The notes beneath the pieces were generated by a model. The model worked only from the letters and a program-made list of their open reading frames with translations, searched no databases and was not told the DNA's origin. 64,000 nucleotides of DNA from Marixanthomonas sp002364245 (GTDB lineage Bacteria; Bacteroidota; Bacteroidia; Flavobacteriales; Flavobacteriaceae). A program made the position numbers and the translations under genes. Positions 1-8,478 of this stretch are shown piece by piece; positions within the stretch are counted from its first letter, which is position 1; each line of letters opens with the position of its first letter. The DNA lies in the NCBI GenBank assembly GCA_963973455.1, contig CAXAZF010000002.1, positions 124,001 to 188,000 of the forward strand. Direction: 5' to 3'.

Positions 1-2
1 GA

Positions 3-56
3 GACGATGTAGATCAGTTTAGAGTGAATGTGAAAATTACTTTTGAAGTAAGCTAA
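3..56 (+). CDS. C-terminal end of a dodecin-like protein (partial)
   Basis: Only the last 17 codons are inside the window. They read DDVDQFRVNVKITFEVS and end at a TAA. The pattern Q-[FY]-R-V-N-x-K-[IV]-[ST]-F-E-V at a C-terminus resembles the last strand of flavobacterial dodecins, small flavin-storage proteins that form dodecamers. An intrinsic terminator follows about 20 bases later, which supports a real gene end. The call rests on 17 residues and recall of the family, so it is tentative. The sequence upstream of the window would settle it. Confidence 0.45.
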   Translation, partial: DDVDQFRVNVKITFEVS

Positions 57-77
57 CACACCACTTAAAAAAAAACT

Positions 78-115
78 AAATACGCTTTTGAAATAATCAA
101 GAGCGTATTTTTCTT
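78..115 (+). terminator. Intrinsic terminator after the dodecin-like gene
   Basis: A 12-bp stem (arms 79-90 and 98-109, 7-nt loop) is followed by TTTTTCTTTT. One pair is a U-G wobble only when the plus strand is the RNA. This points to plus-strand termination of the partial gene at the left edge. Confidence 0.75.
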
Positions 116-149
116 TTCCTGCCCGTATTCTAACCATGCTCAATAATCA

Positions 150-2228
150 TTGGCAGGTAGGTTTGAAACAATAAATCCCGCCCAAGAAACCTTGGAACAA
201 CACAAAAACTTATTACATACCGAAACTAGCCCTTACTTGCTGCAACATGCAGGTAATCCTGTCTATTGGCAAGCCTGGAATCAAGAAACCCTTGCAAAAG
301 CAAAAGCTGAAAACAAGTTAATGATTGTAAGTATTGGGTATGCAGCTTGCCATTGGTGCCATGTGATGGAACATGAAAGCTTTGAAGACCAAGAAGTAGC
401 CAATGTGATGAACCAAGATTATATTTCGGTTAAAGTTGACCGTGAAGAACGCCCCGACATTGATCAAATTTACATAAATGCCGTGCAGTTAATGACAGGT
501 GGAGCTGGTTGGCCTTTAAACGTTGTTACCCTACCAGATGGTCGCCCTGTATGGGGTGGAACTTATTTTACAAAAGAGCAATGGATTGATGCTTTGCAGC
601 AAATTCAACAAGTATATAACGAATCGCCGGAAAAGCTGGAAGAATATGCTAAACGGTTGGAAGATGGTGTTAAGAATATGGATGGCATTCAGCTAAACAC
701 TGAGAAATCTGACTTTTCAAATTTTGATACTACCTCCTTAATTGAAAAATGGAGTCGAAATTTTGATCATCAATTTGGAGGATATAAGCAGGCACCCAAA
801 TTCATGATGCCCAATAATTATGAATTCCTGTTGAGATATGGGGTTCAACATAACGATAAAACGTTACTGGAATATGTAGAAAAAACACTAACCCTAATGG
901 CGTATGGAGGTATTTATGATGCTGTTGGAGGCGGATTTTCACGATATAGTGTAGACCAAAAGTGGCACATTCCACATTTTGAAAAAATGCTCTATGACAA
1001 TGCTCAATTGGCAAGCTTATACAGCAACGCTTATGCACAAACCCAAAACCCATTGTATAAAGAAGTTGTCGAAGAAACATTGCAGTTTGTTTCAGAAACA
1101 CTAACGAGCGATGAGGGAGCTTTTTACTCTTCATTAGATGCCGATAGTAAAACTGCATCAGGAAAATTAAAAGAAGGAGCTTATTATGTTTATACCAAAG
1201 AAGAATTGCAAAAGCTTTTAAAAGATGATTTTGAAATTTTTAAATCATATTACAATGTTAATGACTTCGGAAAATGGGAGGATGGAAATTATGTGTTGAT
1301 TCGTAATAAAAGTAATGCCCAAATTTCCGAAGAATTTTCAATTTCAGAAGAAACACTTCAGAAAAAAAAGAAAGACTGGAAACAGACTTTATTTACGTAT
1401 CGAAACAAACGATCAAAACCCCGCCTGGATGACAAAACACTTACTTCTTGGAATGGCTTGATATTGAAAGGCTATGTTGATGCCTATAAAACATTTCAGA
1501 AAAAAGAATATTTAGATGTTGCTTTACAAAATGCCCATTTTATAAAAAAAAGACAGTTGCAAAATAATGGTGCCCTATTTCATAATTACAAAAACGGAAA
1601 AAGCACTATTAATGGGTATCTAGAAGATTATGCCGCAGTGATTGAGGCTTTTATTGCTTTATATCAAGTTACCTTAGATGAAGAGTGGCTGCATAGTTCA
1701 AAACAAATGATAGATTATGTGTTTCAGTATTTTTATGATGAAGAGAAACAAATGTTTTATTTTACCTCTTCAAAAGATGAAGAATTAATGACACGCCTTT
1801 TTGAATACCGGGACAATGTAATCCCTGCTTCAAATTCCATTATGGCAAAAAACCTGTTTAAGCTATCAATTTATTACAATAATGAGCAGTATGCTGCAAC
1901 CGCAAAGCAAATGTTAAACAATGTCCTGAAAGAACTTTCATCTTACCCAATAGGATTTTCCAATTGGTTGGATTTGCTTATCAATTACCAGTCAAAATTT
2001 TATGAGGTGGTCGTTATTGGCGAAAACGCATCAAAAAAAACATTAGAAATAAATAAAGAATACTTGCCCAACAAATTAGTTGCCGGCAGTACTAAAAAAT
2101 CGGATCTGTTTTTATTACAGAACAGATTTGTTAAAGGTGAAACATTGATTTACGTTTGCATTAACAATACGTGCAGCCTACCTGTTTCAGAAACAAAAAA
2201 AGCTATTAAAACAATTAAAAAAAATTAA
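150..2228 (+). CDS. Thioredoxin-like DUF255 protein (YyaL/SPATA20 family)
   Basis: This 692-aa protein has the length and layout of the YyaL/SPATA20 family. An N-terminal thioredoxin-fold DUF255 domain (about residues 20-180) carries the CHWC motif at residues 67-70. An alpha-helical, glycosidase-like toroid follows and fills the rest. The family is widespread, but its reaction is not established, and a redox role is only inferred from the CxxC motif. No signal peptide is visible, so it should be cytoplasmic. The frame opens after a TAA at 144-146, and the first candidate start is a TTG at 150. A second TTG at 192 would give an N-terminus closer to the usual family start. The only nearby ATG (136) is in another frame and stops after 12 codons. 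The mscS-like gene starts 6 bases downstream, so the two are probably cotranscribed. Confidence 0.9.
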   Translation: MAGRFETINPAQETLEQHKNLLHTETSPYLLQHAGNPVYWQAWNQETLAKAKAENKLMIVSIGYAACHWCHVMEHESFEDQEVANVMNQDYISVKVDREERPDIDQIYINAVQLMTGGAGWPLNVVTLPDGRPVWGGTYFTKEQWIDALQQIQQVYNESPEKLEEYAKRLEDGVKNMDGIQLNTEKSDFSNFDTTSLIEKWSRNFDHQFGGYKQAPKFMMPNNYEFLLRYGVQHNDKTLLEYVEKTLTLMAYGGIYDAVGGGFSRYSVDQKWHIPHFEKMLYDNAQLASLYSNAYAQTQNPLYKEVVEETLQFVSETLTSDEGAFYSSLDADSKTASGKLKEGAYYVYTKEELQKLLKDDFEIFKSYYNVNDFGKWEDGNYVLIRNKSNAQISEEFSISEETLQKKKKDWKQTLFTYRNKRSKPRLDDKTLTSWNGLILKGYVDAYKTFQKKEYLDVALQNAHFIKKRQLQNNGALFHNYKNGKSTINGYLEDYAAVIEAFIALYQVTLDEEWLHSSKQMIDYVFQYFYDEEKQMFYFTSSKDEELMTRLFEYRDNVIPASNSIMAKNLFKLSIYYNNEQYAATAKQMLNNVLKELSSYPIGFSNWLDLLINYQSKFYEVVVIGENASKKTLEINKEYLPNKLVAGSTKKSDLFLLQNRFVKGETLIYVCINNTCSLPVSETKKAIKTIKKN

Positions 2229-2234
2229 AATTAA

Positions 2235-3098
2235 ATGGACAAACTTAATAACTGGGAAACTTATATTGAAGAGTACGGACAAAAATTTATTGATTTTCTA
2301 CCTACATTGGTCGGGGCCATCGTTATGTTGGTCGTCGGTCTCTGGATAATAAAAATAATCAATAGGTTTGTACGGAAGTTTTTTGATAAAAAAGATTATG
2401 ATGTAACCCTTGAAAATTTTATAGCAAGCTTAATAAGCTGGGGGCTAAAAATCCTATTATTTGTATTGGTTATCACACAATTGGGAGTTGAATCTGCTTC
2501 ACTTGTTGCCGTTATTGGTGCTGCAGGTTTAGCAATTGGTTTGGCCTTACAAGGATCGCTAGCCAATTTTGCCGGGGGTGTTTTAATTTTATTAATAAAA
2601 CCCTTTAAAGTAGGCGATTGGATTGCTGCCCAAGGCATAGAAGGAACAGTAAAAGACATTTCTATTTTCAATACGCGAATCTTAACTTTTGGTAATCAGG
2701 AGGCCATTGTACCTAATGGAAAACTATCCAATGACAACATAATTAATTACTCTTCGCAAGGAATTAGGAAAGCAGCATTAACTTTTGGCATAGGTTATGA
2801 TGATAATATAAAGGAAGCAAAGGACATATTGCTTAATCTTGTTAACGAACAAGAAACTGTTTTGCAGGATGAAGATAAAAAACCAATGATTGTTGTGGGG
2901 GATTTAGGTGACAGTTCAGTTAACCTATCCTTGCGCTATTGGGCCAAGAACGAAGATTTTTGGAATATAAAATGGTACACTCTTGAAGAAGGAAAAGCAC
3001 GTTTGGAAGCTGCCGGTATAAGCATCCCGTTCCCACAACGCGATGTACATCATTTCAACTTGGACACCATACAAATAGCAAAAAAAGATAAAAATTAG
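2235..3098 (+). CDS. Small-conductance mechanosensitive channel, MscS family
   Basis: The product has 287 residues, almost exactly the length of E. coli MscS (286). Three hydrophobic segments lie at about residues 18-45, 62-85 and 88-115. The third is the Gly/Ala-rich pore helix (VIGAAGLAIGLALQGSLAN). A cytoplasmic beta domain follows, with the family-typical stretch around PFKVGDWI and the VPNG motif. In this family the channel opens under membrane tension and releases solutes during hypo-osmotic shock. It sits in the inner membrane. It starts 6 bases after the DUF255 gene, consistent with an operon, though the two functions have no obvious link. Confidence 0.93.
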   Translation: MDKLNNWETYIEEYGQKFIDFLPTLVGAIVMLVVGLWIIKIINRFVRKFFDKKDYDVTLENFIASLISWGLKILLFVLVITQLGVESASLVAVIGAAGLAIGLALQGSLANFAGGVLILLIKPFKVGDWIAAQGIEGTVKDISIFNTRILTFGNQEAIVPNGKLSNDNIINYSSQGIRKAALTFGIGYDDNIKEAKDILLNLVNEQETVLQDEDKKPMIVVGDLGDSSVNLSLRYWAKNEDFWNIKWYTLEEGKARLEAAGISIPFPQRDVHHFNLDTIQIAKKDKN

Positions 3099-3127
3099 TA
3101 TATTTATAATCACTTAAACCACATATT

Positions 3128-3829
3128 ATGAAAAAATTTATTTTGCCATTAATATTTTTATTTGGCACAATTGGGGCTTCAGCCCAAGAACAAGCTTTAT
3201 ACGAACTTCAAAATAAAAAAATAGATTCAGAACAGCGTTATGCTTCTTTTAATATATCTAAAGAAGAGTTTGAAAGCATGGACGGTTCTCCATATGCAAA
3301 TGAAACTTTTATACAAGGAAACATTTATAAAGGAAATGAATTGGCGAACAAGAACGTATTGTTGCGCTACAATGCTTTTGCCGATGAAATTGAAATAAAG
3401 AAAAACGAACAAGCAGAAACATACAATGCACTCATTAAAGATCCTGACGTGTATGTTAAAATATTTCAGGATATCTATGTCTTTGTACCTTATAAAGGTT
3501 CAAAAGAAAAAGGCGGGTATTTTAACATTGTAAAAGAAGGCAATCAGTTTGATCTTTACAAGAAAACTAAGGTTACCTATAAAGAACCTACTTTCGCCAA
3601 AACATCCTATCAAAGTGATAAACCAGCAAAATGGGTAGATACCGTAACTTATTACTTAGTAGGAAAAGACGGCTCTTTTTATGAGCTTCCTACCAGAAAG
3701 TCTAAAGTACTGGATGTCATGAGCAAAAAGAAAAAAGAGGTTAAAAGATATATTAAAGAACAAGATATAGACCTTGATAAAGAACAAGATTTGGCTAAAT
3801 TGGTTGGGTATTTCAACTCAATATTATAA
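3128..3829 (+). CDS. Secreted protein of unknown function
   Basis: I do not recognise a characterised family in this 233-aa protein. Residues 1-19 form a clear signal peptide (basic MKK, hydrophobic core, Ala-Ser-Ala before Gln). The mature part is hydrophilic, rich in Lys, Tyr and Glu, with no transmembrane segment. It ends in a Lys-rich probable helix (VMSKKKKEVKRYIKEQ). This composition fits a small periplasmic or cell-surface protein. It starts 29 bases after the MscS-type channel gene and is followed by a strong terminator, so it may be the last gene of that operon. The gene is real on the basis of its signal peptide, start context and clean terminator, but no function can be given. Confidence 0.8.
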   Translation: MKKFILPLIFLFGTIGASAQEQALYELQNKKIDSEQRYASFNISKEEFESMDGSPYANETFIQGNIYKGNELANKNVLLRYNAFADEIEIKKNEQAETYNALIKDPDVYVKIFQDIYVFVPYKGSKEKGGYFNIVKEGNQFDLYKKTKVTYKEPTFAKTSYQSDKPAKWVDTVTYYLVGKDGSFYELPTRKSKVLDVMSKKKKEVKRYIKEQDIDLDKEQDLAKLVGYFNSIL

Positions 3830-3844
3830 ACTGAATTTATTGAT

Positions 3845-3882
3845 AAAAAAGCGGTATCCAATTTAAGATACCGCTTTTTTTA
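3845..3882. terminator. Bidirectional intrinsic terminator
   Basis: A perfect 14-bp stem (3845-3858 with 3867-3880, 8-nt loop) has A-runs on one side and T-runs on the other. It lies between convergent genes, the secreted protein on the plus strand and tsaB on the minus strand, and can end transcription from both sides. Confidence 0.88.
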
Positions 3883-3906
3883 TGTGTATATATTAAATCT
3901 TTTACA

Positions 3907-4575
3907 TTATCCCGCAATAAAATCTTTTAAGTAGTAAGGTTCAAAATAGGCGACATCCTCAAAGTCGTTTGTTTTGAACTTTTTTTCTGAAAGCGATGCC
4001 ATTTGTTTTGCCGAGGGCAATTTATCTTCTATAAATTCTGCATTGGAATGGCTGCAAAGCGATTTAAATTTTGAGACACCATCACCTATAAAAAATGTTT
4101 TTCGTTCGTTTAAATAGTCCGAAAATGAGTTTTCGTCTACTATCTCAGCTTTAGTTTCCCTTATTTTTTCTTCAGAAGAAAATACAGCAGAATACACTTC
4201 CATTCGCCGAGCATCAAGCAAGGGTATAACGTATGTTTCTTTTTCTTCTATTTGAAGAGAAAGTGATTGTAAAGTAGGAATGGATAGCAATGGTATTTCT
4301 AATGCAAAACACAAACCTTTTGCTGCAGAAACACCAATTCGTAAACCGGTATAAGAACCTGGTCCTTTACTTACGGCGATAGCATCTAAATTTTCTTTTG
4401 AAATATTTCCAGAGGAAAGCACTTCTTCAATATAGCCATGAAGTTTTTCTGCGTGAGAATATCCCTTTTGTGATCCATTAGGGTTATCTTCCTTAAAAGC
4501 AATAACGCTTCCGTTTACCGAAAGCGCTACTGAGCAATTTGTAGTTGCTGTTTCAATACATAATATGGTAGCCAT
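3907..4575 (-). CDS. tsaB: tRNA threonylcarbamoyladenosine biosynthesis protein TsaB
   Basis: TsaB is the scaffold partner of TsaD in making the t6A37 modification of ANN-decoding tRNAs. The 222-aa product has the family's short ASKHA fold. It opens with ILCIETATTNCSVAL and has the highly conserved segment KGPGSYTGLRIGVSAAKGL near residues 69-87. Like other TsaB proteins it is shorter than TsaD and lacks the metal-binding catalytic apparatus. It starts 2 bases after the stop of the last efflux-adaptor gene, so it is probably translated from the same message, an association with no obvious functional meaning. A bidirectional terminator follows. Confidence 0.95.
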   Translation of the reverse strand: MATILCIETATTNCSVALSVNGSVIAFKEDNPNGSQKGYSHAEKLHGYIEEVLSSGNISKENLDAIAVSKGPGSYTGLRIGVSAAKGLCFALEIPLLSIPTLQSLSLQIEEKETYVIPLLDARRMEVYSAVFSSEEKIRETKAEIVDENSFSDYLNERKTFFIGDGVSKFKSLCSHSNAEFIEDKLPSAKQMASLSEKKFKTNDFEDVAYFEPYYLKDFIAG

Positions 4576-4577
4576 AT

Positions 4578-5858
4578 TTATTCTTCTTTGTTAGTTTCCT
4601 CTTCCTTGGTCACTTCAATTTTATCACCGTTTTTTAGTGATCGAGTTACCGTTGTGTAGGGACCGGTAATTACCGTCTCTCCTTCGGCTAATCCATTTGT
4701 AATTTCAATATTACTGTCATCTTGAATTCCAGTGGAAACCATTCTCAATTTTGCTTCGTCTCCTTCTTTTACAAATACACATTCAAAACGTTGATCTGTT
4801 TCGGTAGCAGAATCTTTTGCTTTAAACTTTTTAGTTGAAGAAGTATCGCTCTTAATTACAATAGCACTAATAGGTACACCTATCACGTTGCTTTCCTTGT
4901 TGGTCAAAATATCGACAGTAGCAGTCATCCCTGGACGAAAAGGGGAATAACTTTCAGGTTTTCCTTCGGTTAAATCTGCATACGATATTGGTAAAATCCT
5001 AACTTTTACCTTAAAGTTTGTTACTTGATCTGCTGTTAAAGCAGTTTCTGGCGAGTTTGCTATTTCAGTAACAACCCCTTTAAACTCACGTTTTAAATAA
5101 GCATCCACTTCTACAATTGTGGAATCCCCTACTGAAACTTTTACAATATCATTTTCATTAACATCTACTTCAACCTCCATATTACTTAGGTTTGCCACAC
5201 GCATAATTTCGGTACCAGCCATTTGTGCTGTTCCAACTACTCGCTCCCCTAGCTCGGCACTTAACTTAGAAATAGTACCGCTCATTGGCGCATAAATTGA
5301 AGTTCGGGATAAATTGTCTCGAGATTGCTTTACACTAGCCGCAGCACTTTGGACACTATAATAAGCTGCTTGTTTATTTGCTTTGGCAACTTCATAATCT
5401 GCAACCGAACGATCCCATTCAGATTTTGATATTACTCCTTTTTCAAAAAGGGTCTTATTTCGGTTATAGGTTGCTTCTGCATTTTTTAAACTTGCTTCTG
5501 CTTGAGATAATTGTGCTCTTACATTTTGCAAACCGGCTTGTGATTGGCTTAAAGCTGATTGAATTAAATCTGGGTTAATTTTCACTAATAAATCACCTTT
5601 CTCTACTTGTTGCCCTTCTTTTACGGGAAGTTCAATGATTTCCCCTGAAACTTCAGAAGACAAACTCACCTCAACTTCAGGTTGTATTTTACCGGTAGCT
5701 GCAACCGTTTCAGTAATATCAAGAGGTTTAATCTCAGTTATTTCGACTTGTTTAAAGTTGCCAGACTTACCAAACCAACCTGCTTTTTTACCTACAATAA
5801 GTAGAATAATAAGAAGAACTGCGATTGATATAATCCAAATGACGGTTTTTTTCTTCAT
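4578..5858 (-). CDS. HlyD/MacA-type efflux periplasmic adaptor (second copy)
   Basis: This 426-aa membrane-fusion protein bridges an inner-membrane transporter and an outer-membrane channel. One transmembrane helix lies at about residues 5-25. The first half of a lipoyl-like domain follows (around VKEGQQVEKGDLLVKINPDL). Then come a long Ala/Gln/Ser-rich coiled-coil hairpin (about 95-180), the second half of the lipoyl domain (GTISKLSAELGERVVG), and beta-barrel and membrane-proximal domains. The C-terminus is charged (Glu/Lys-rich). It lies directly downstream of the TolC-type gene, with a 2-base gap, and is the second adaptor of the operon. The two adaptors are clearly different in sequence. 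Confidence 0.92.
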   Translation of the reverse strand: MKKKTVIWIISIAVLLIILLIVGKKAGWFGKSGNFKQVEITEIKPLDITETVAATGKIQPEVEVSLSSEVSGEIIELPVKEGQQVEKGDLLVKINPDLIQSALSQSQAGLQNVRAQLSQAEASLKNAEATYNRNKTLFEKGVISKSEWDRSVADYEVAKANKQAAYYSVQSAAASVKQSRDNLSRTSIYAPMSGTISKLSAELGERVVGTAQMAGTEIMRVANLSNMEVEVDVNENDIVKVSVGDSTIVEVDAYLKREFKGVVTEIANSPETALTADQVTNFKVKVRILPISYADLTEGKPESYSPFRPGMTATVDILTNKESNVIGVPISAIVIKSDTSSTKKFKAKDSATETDQRFECVFVKEGDEAKLRMVSTGIQDDSNIEITNGLAEGETVITGPYTTVTRSLKNGDKIEVTKEEETNKEE

Positions 5859-5860
5859 AG

Positions 5861-7195
5861 TTAGAATTTTAGTTCAGTAGCTGAAACTCCAAAATATAAC
5901 TCCAATACTTTTAATTTAAAAATATAATCATATTTGGTACGGTTTACTTCAATTCGAGCATTGTCGTACCGAAGTTTAGATTGACTGAAATCAAATGCGT
6001 TGGTTAATCCCACATCATATCTGTCTTTTGCATAATCGTATGCCAATTCTTGAGATTCTAAAGCCGCTAATGATGCTTCATATGCCTTTAAAGCTCCTTT
6101 GGCATCTACATAGGCTTGGTACACGTTTGACTCTAAATCTAATTTAGCTTGCTCTAATTGAAATCTATTTCGTTCAAGGTTAATTTTACTTCTATTTACA
6201 CTACTCCTTGCTGAAAAGCCATTTAATATAGGCACATTAAGTTGTAAGCCATAGCCCAGACCATCATTTTGCCACAATTGATCTGTGAAAGCACGGTCTA
6301 GAAAATCATTATCTGCGTAACGGGTATTATACCCAAAAAAGGCTGAAAGTGTTGGATAGTAAGCCCCACGCGCTAACTGTAGGTCTTTTTCGGCCAATTC
6401 AACATTCTTCTTAGCAATTTTCACTTCATTTCGGTTTTCTTCAGCAGCGTTTATTACTTCCTGTACTGGTTTTTCAATAATTTCATCTCCAACAATATTA
6501 TATCCCTCATCGGCAATATCAAAGGTTGCGTAATCTTCTATTAAAAGCAACTGTGCTAAACTTATTAAAGAAATGGTCACCGAGTTTTCGGTAACGGCTA
6601 TCCTTTGTTTTTCACTTGCATCTGTAGCTTGAATTTCCAAAAGATCGCCTCGTGGCAGGGTTCCTGCATCTACCAGGTTATTGGTACGCTCTATTTGCTG
6701 CAAAGTAACTTCATTTTGGGCTTTTGCTACTTCTAAGTTCGCCTTGTTAAGCAGTACCTGTAAATACGCGTTTGCTACAGCCAAGGAAATATCATCCTTC
6801 ATTTTGTCCAAACGGTACTGGCTCGCTAATTTTGAAAGCTTGGCACGTTGCAATTCCCGTACATTTCGCAATCCATCAAATAAAGTCAAGCTTGAATTAA
6901 ATCCAGTTGTAAAAGAGGAAAATGTTTCATTTTCAAAAGCGTTTGTCACTGGATTAATGTTAGCTCCCGTGTTAGTGGAATAAGAAGCATTTCCATTTAA
7001 AGTAGGAACAAAGTTTCCTATTGCCTGTAATTTTTCAGTATCGGTTACCTCAACGTCCAATTGACTTTGCTTAATGGAAATGTTATTCTCCAAAGCATAC
7101 TCAACACATTCTGTTAAAGTCCACTCTCTGTTATCTTGAGCTTGTCCGGTAAAACCGAAAACAAGTAATGTTACTATAACCGCTATTTTTTTCAT
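5861..7195 (-). CDS. TolC-family outer-membrane efflux protein
   Basis: This is an outer-membrane channel of the TolC family, which forms trimeric beta-barrels with a long periplasmic alpha-helical tunnel. I place the start at 7195, giving 444 aa. That leaves a good signal peptide (MKKIAVIVTLLVFGFTGQAQ), while the longer frame from 7216 adds seven residues ahead of it. The mature N-terminus has the typical WTLTECVEYALENNISIKQ segment. The rest shows two repeats of long Ala/Leu/Glu-rich helices, as expected for outer-membrane efflux protein repeats. It sits between two adaptor genes and two bases from the second, which supports an assembled tripartite exporter. Confidence 0.93.
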   Translation of the reverse strand: MKKIAVIVTLLVFGFTGQAQDNREWTLTECVEYALENNISIKQSQLDVEVTDTEKLQAIGNFVPTLNGNASYSTNTGANINPVTNAFENETFSSFTTGFNSSLTLFDGLRNVRELQRAKLSKLASQYRLDKMKDDISLAVANAYLQVLLNKANLEVAKAQNEVTLQQIERTNNLVDAGTLPRGDLLEIQATDASEKQRIAVTENSVTISLISLAQLLLIEDYATFDIADEGYNIVGDEIIEKPVQEVINAAEENRNEVKIAKKNVELAEKDLQLARGAYYPTLSAFFGYNTRYADNDFLDRAFTDQLWQNDGLGYGLQLNVPILNGFSARSSVNRSKINLERNRFQLEQAKLDLESNVYQAYVDAKGALKAYEASLAALESQELAYDYAKDRYDVGLTNAFDFSQSKLRYDNARIEVNRTKYDYIFKLKVLELYFGVSATELKF

Positions 7196-7270
7196 ATTTG
7201 ATTGTAGTTGATGCATAAGTCTTTTGTTTCTTAAAAGTGTTACAAGTATTTTTAAAAAATATGTAAAAGT

Positions 7271-8434
7271 CTATCCCCTACCCATAGTTTGTGCAGGTTT
7301 TATTTGGTTCCAAACCTTGATTTTATCTTCTTTTGAAATTCCACTTAGCACCTCAACTTTAATACCATCACTTACGCCTAATTCAATTTCTTTTCGTTCA
7401 AATTCTTGGTCACCAGTTTCAACCTCAACAAAAGGTTTTTGCGTTTTAGGATCGTACTGAACCAATGCTTCATTTATAGCTAAAACACTATCGGCGCGAG
7501 CTAAAATAATAGAAGCGTTTGCGCTTAAACCTGCTCGTATAAAAGTTGTGGTATCAGATTTTTTTAGCGTTCCTTTTATTTCAAACTGAATGGCGCCGTT
7601 TTCATCCACACCCTTAGGGGCTATATAATCCAACACTGCGTCAAACTTTTGATTTTCAATAGCACCAACTGTAATCTCTAGCGGCAGATCTTCTTTAATC
7701 TTACCTACTTCGCTTTCATCAACTTTTCCTTCAAAAATCATTTTATCCACATCGGCCAATGTTGCAATGGTAGTACCATCGTTGAAGTTATTGGCTTCGA
7801 TAACCTGGTTTCCAGTTTTTACCGGTACGTCCAATACCATTCCTGAAACCGTTGCTCTAATTTCAGTATTTGCTGAAGCTCCTAAGCCACTTGTGGTTCC
7901 GGTTTTAACGATATCGTAATTTTGACGTGCGCCAGTTAAATTTACTTGCTCTTGCTTAAAGCGTTGTTGTGCCGCATCATAAGTAGATTGTGCATTATCA
8001 AACTCATTTGCAGAAATCACACCTTTTTCAAATAATTCTTTTTGACGGTTATATATATTTTTTTGATTTTCAAAAGCCAATCGAGCCGTCTCAACTTGGG
8101 TACGTGCTGCATTAATATTATTTTTTGCACTGGTTAATGAGGAAACGTTAGGTACCACTTTAACCTTTGCAATTAAATCTCCAGATTTTATAATATCTCC
8201 AGCCTCTACATATATTTCATCTATAATTCCTGAAATATTAGGTTTGATTAATACTTCTTCTTTTGGCACTATACTTCCAGTAGCTACCGTCTTTTTTACG
8301 ATTGTATCGATAGTTGGTGTTTGAGATTCATATACAATAGGATCTTCTGCGTTTTTTTGCCATAGCCAAAACATAGCTACGGAAAAAAGCAATACAATAC
8401 CAACGAGAATTATAATAGTTCCTGTTTTTTTCAT
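7271..8434 (-). CDS. HlyD/MacA-type efflux periplasmic adaptor (first copy)
   Basis: This 387-aa adaptor has an N-terminal membrane anchor (about residues 5-25). A split lipoyl-like domain follows (GSIVPKEEVLIKPNISG and later SGMVLDVPVKTGNQV), with a coiled-coil hairpin between its halves at about residues 95-165. A beta-barrel domain and a C-terminal domain complete it. It is the kind of subunit that links a MacB-type ABC permease to TolC. It starts 44 bases after the second permease gene and precedes the TolC-type gene. Substrate cannot be read from the sequence. MacAB-type systems export antibiotics, peptides or lipids. Confidence 0.92.
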   Translation of the reverse strand: MKKTGTIIILVGIVLLFSVAMFWLWQKNAEDPIVYESQTPTIDTIVKKTVATGSIVPKEEVLIKPNISGIIDEIYVEAGDIIKSGDLIAKVKVVPNVSSLTSAKNNINAARTQVETARLAFENQKNIYNRQKELFEKGVISANEFDNAQSTYDAAQQRFKQEQVNLTGARQNYDIVKTGTTSGLGASANTEIRATVSGMVLDVPVKTGNQVIEANNFNDGTTIATLADVDKMIFEGKVDESEVGKIKEDLPLEITVGAIENQKFDAVLDYIAPKGVDENGAIQFEIKGTLKKSDTTTFIRAGLSANASIILARADSVLAINEALVQYDPKTQKPFVEVETGDQEFERKEIELGVSDGIKVEVLSGISKEDKIKVWNQIKPAQTMGRG

Positions 8435-8478
8435 GATGAATGCCGGAATTAACCGGTATTTTAAGGTTAAACGTTTTT

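Noticed and set aside
802..1158. Open frame of 118 codons antisense to the DUF255 gene
   Set aside because: Shadow of the coding strand, with no promoter, start signal or recognisable domain.
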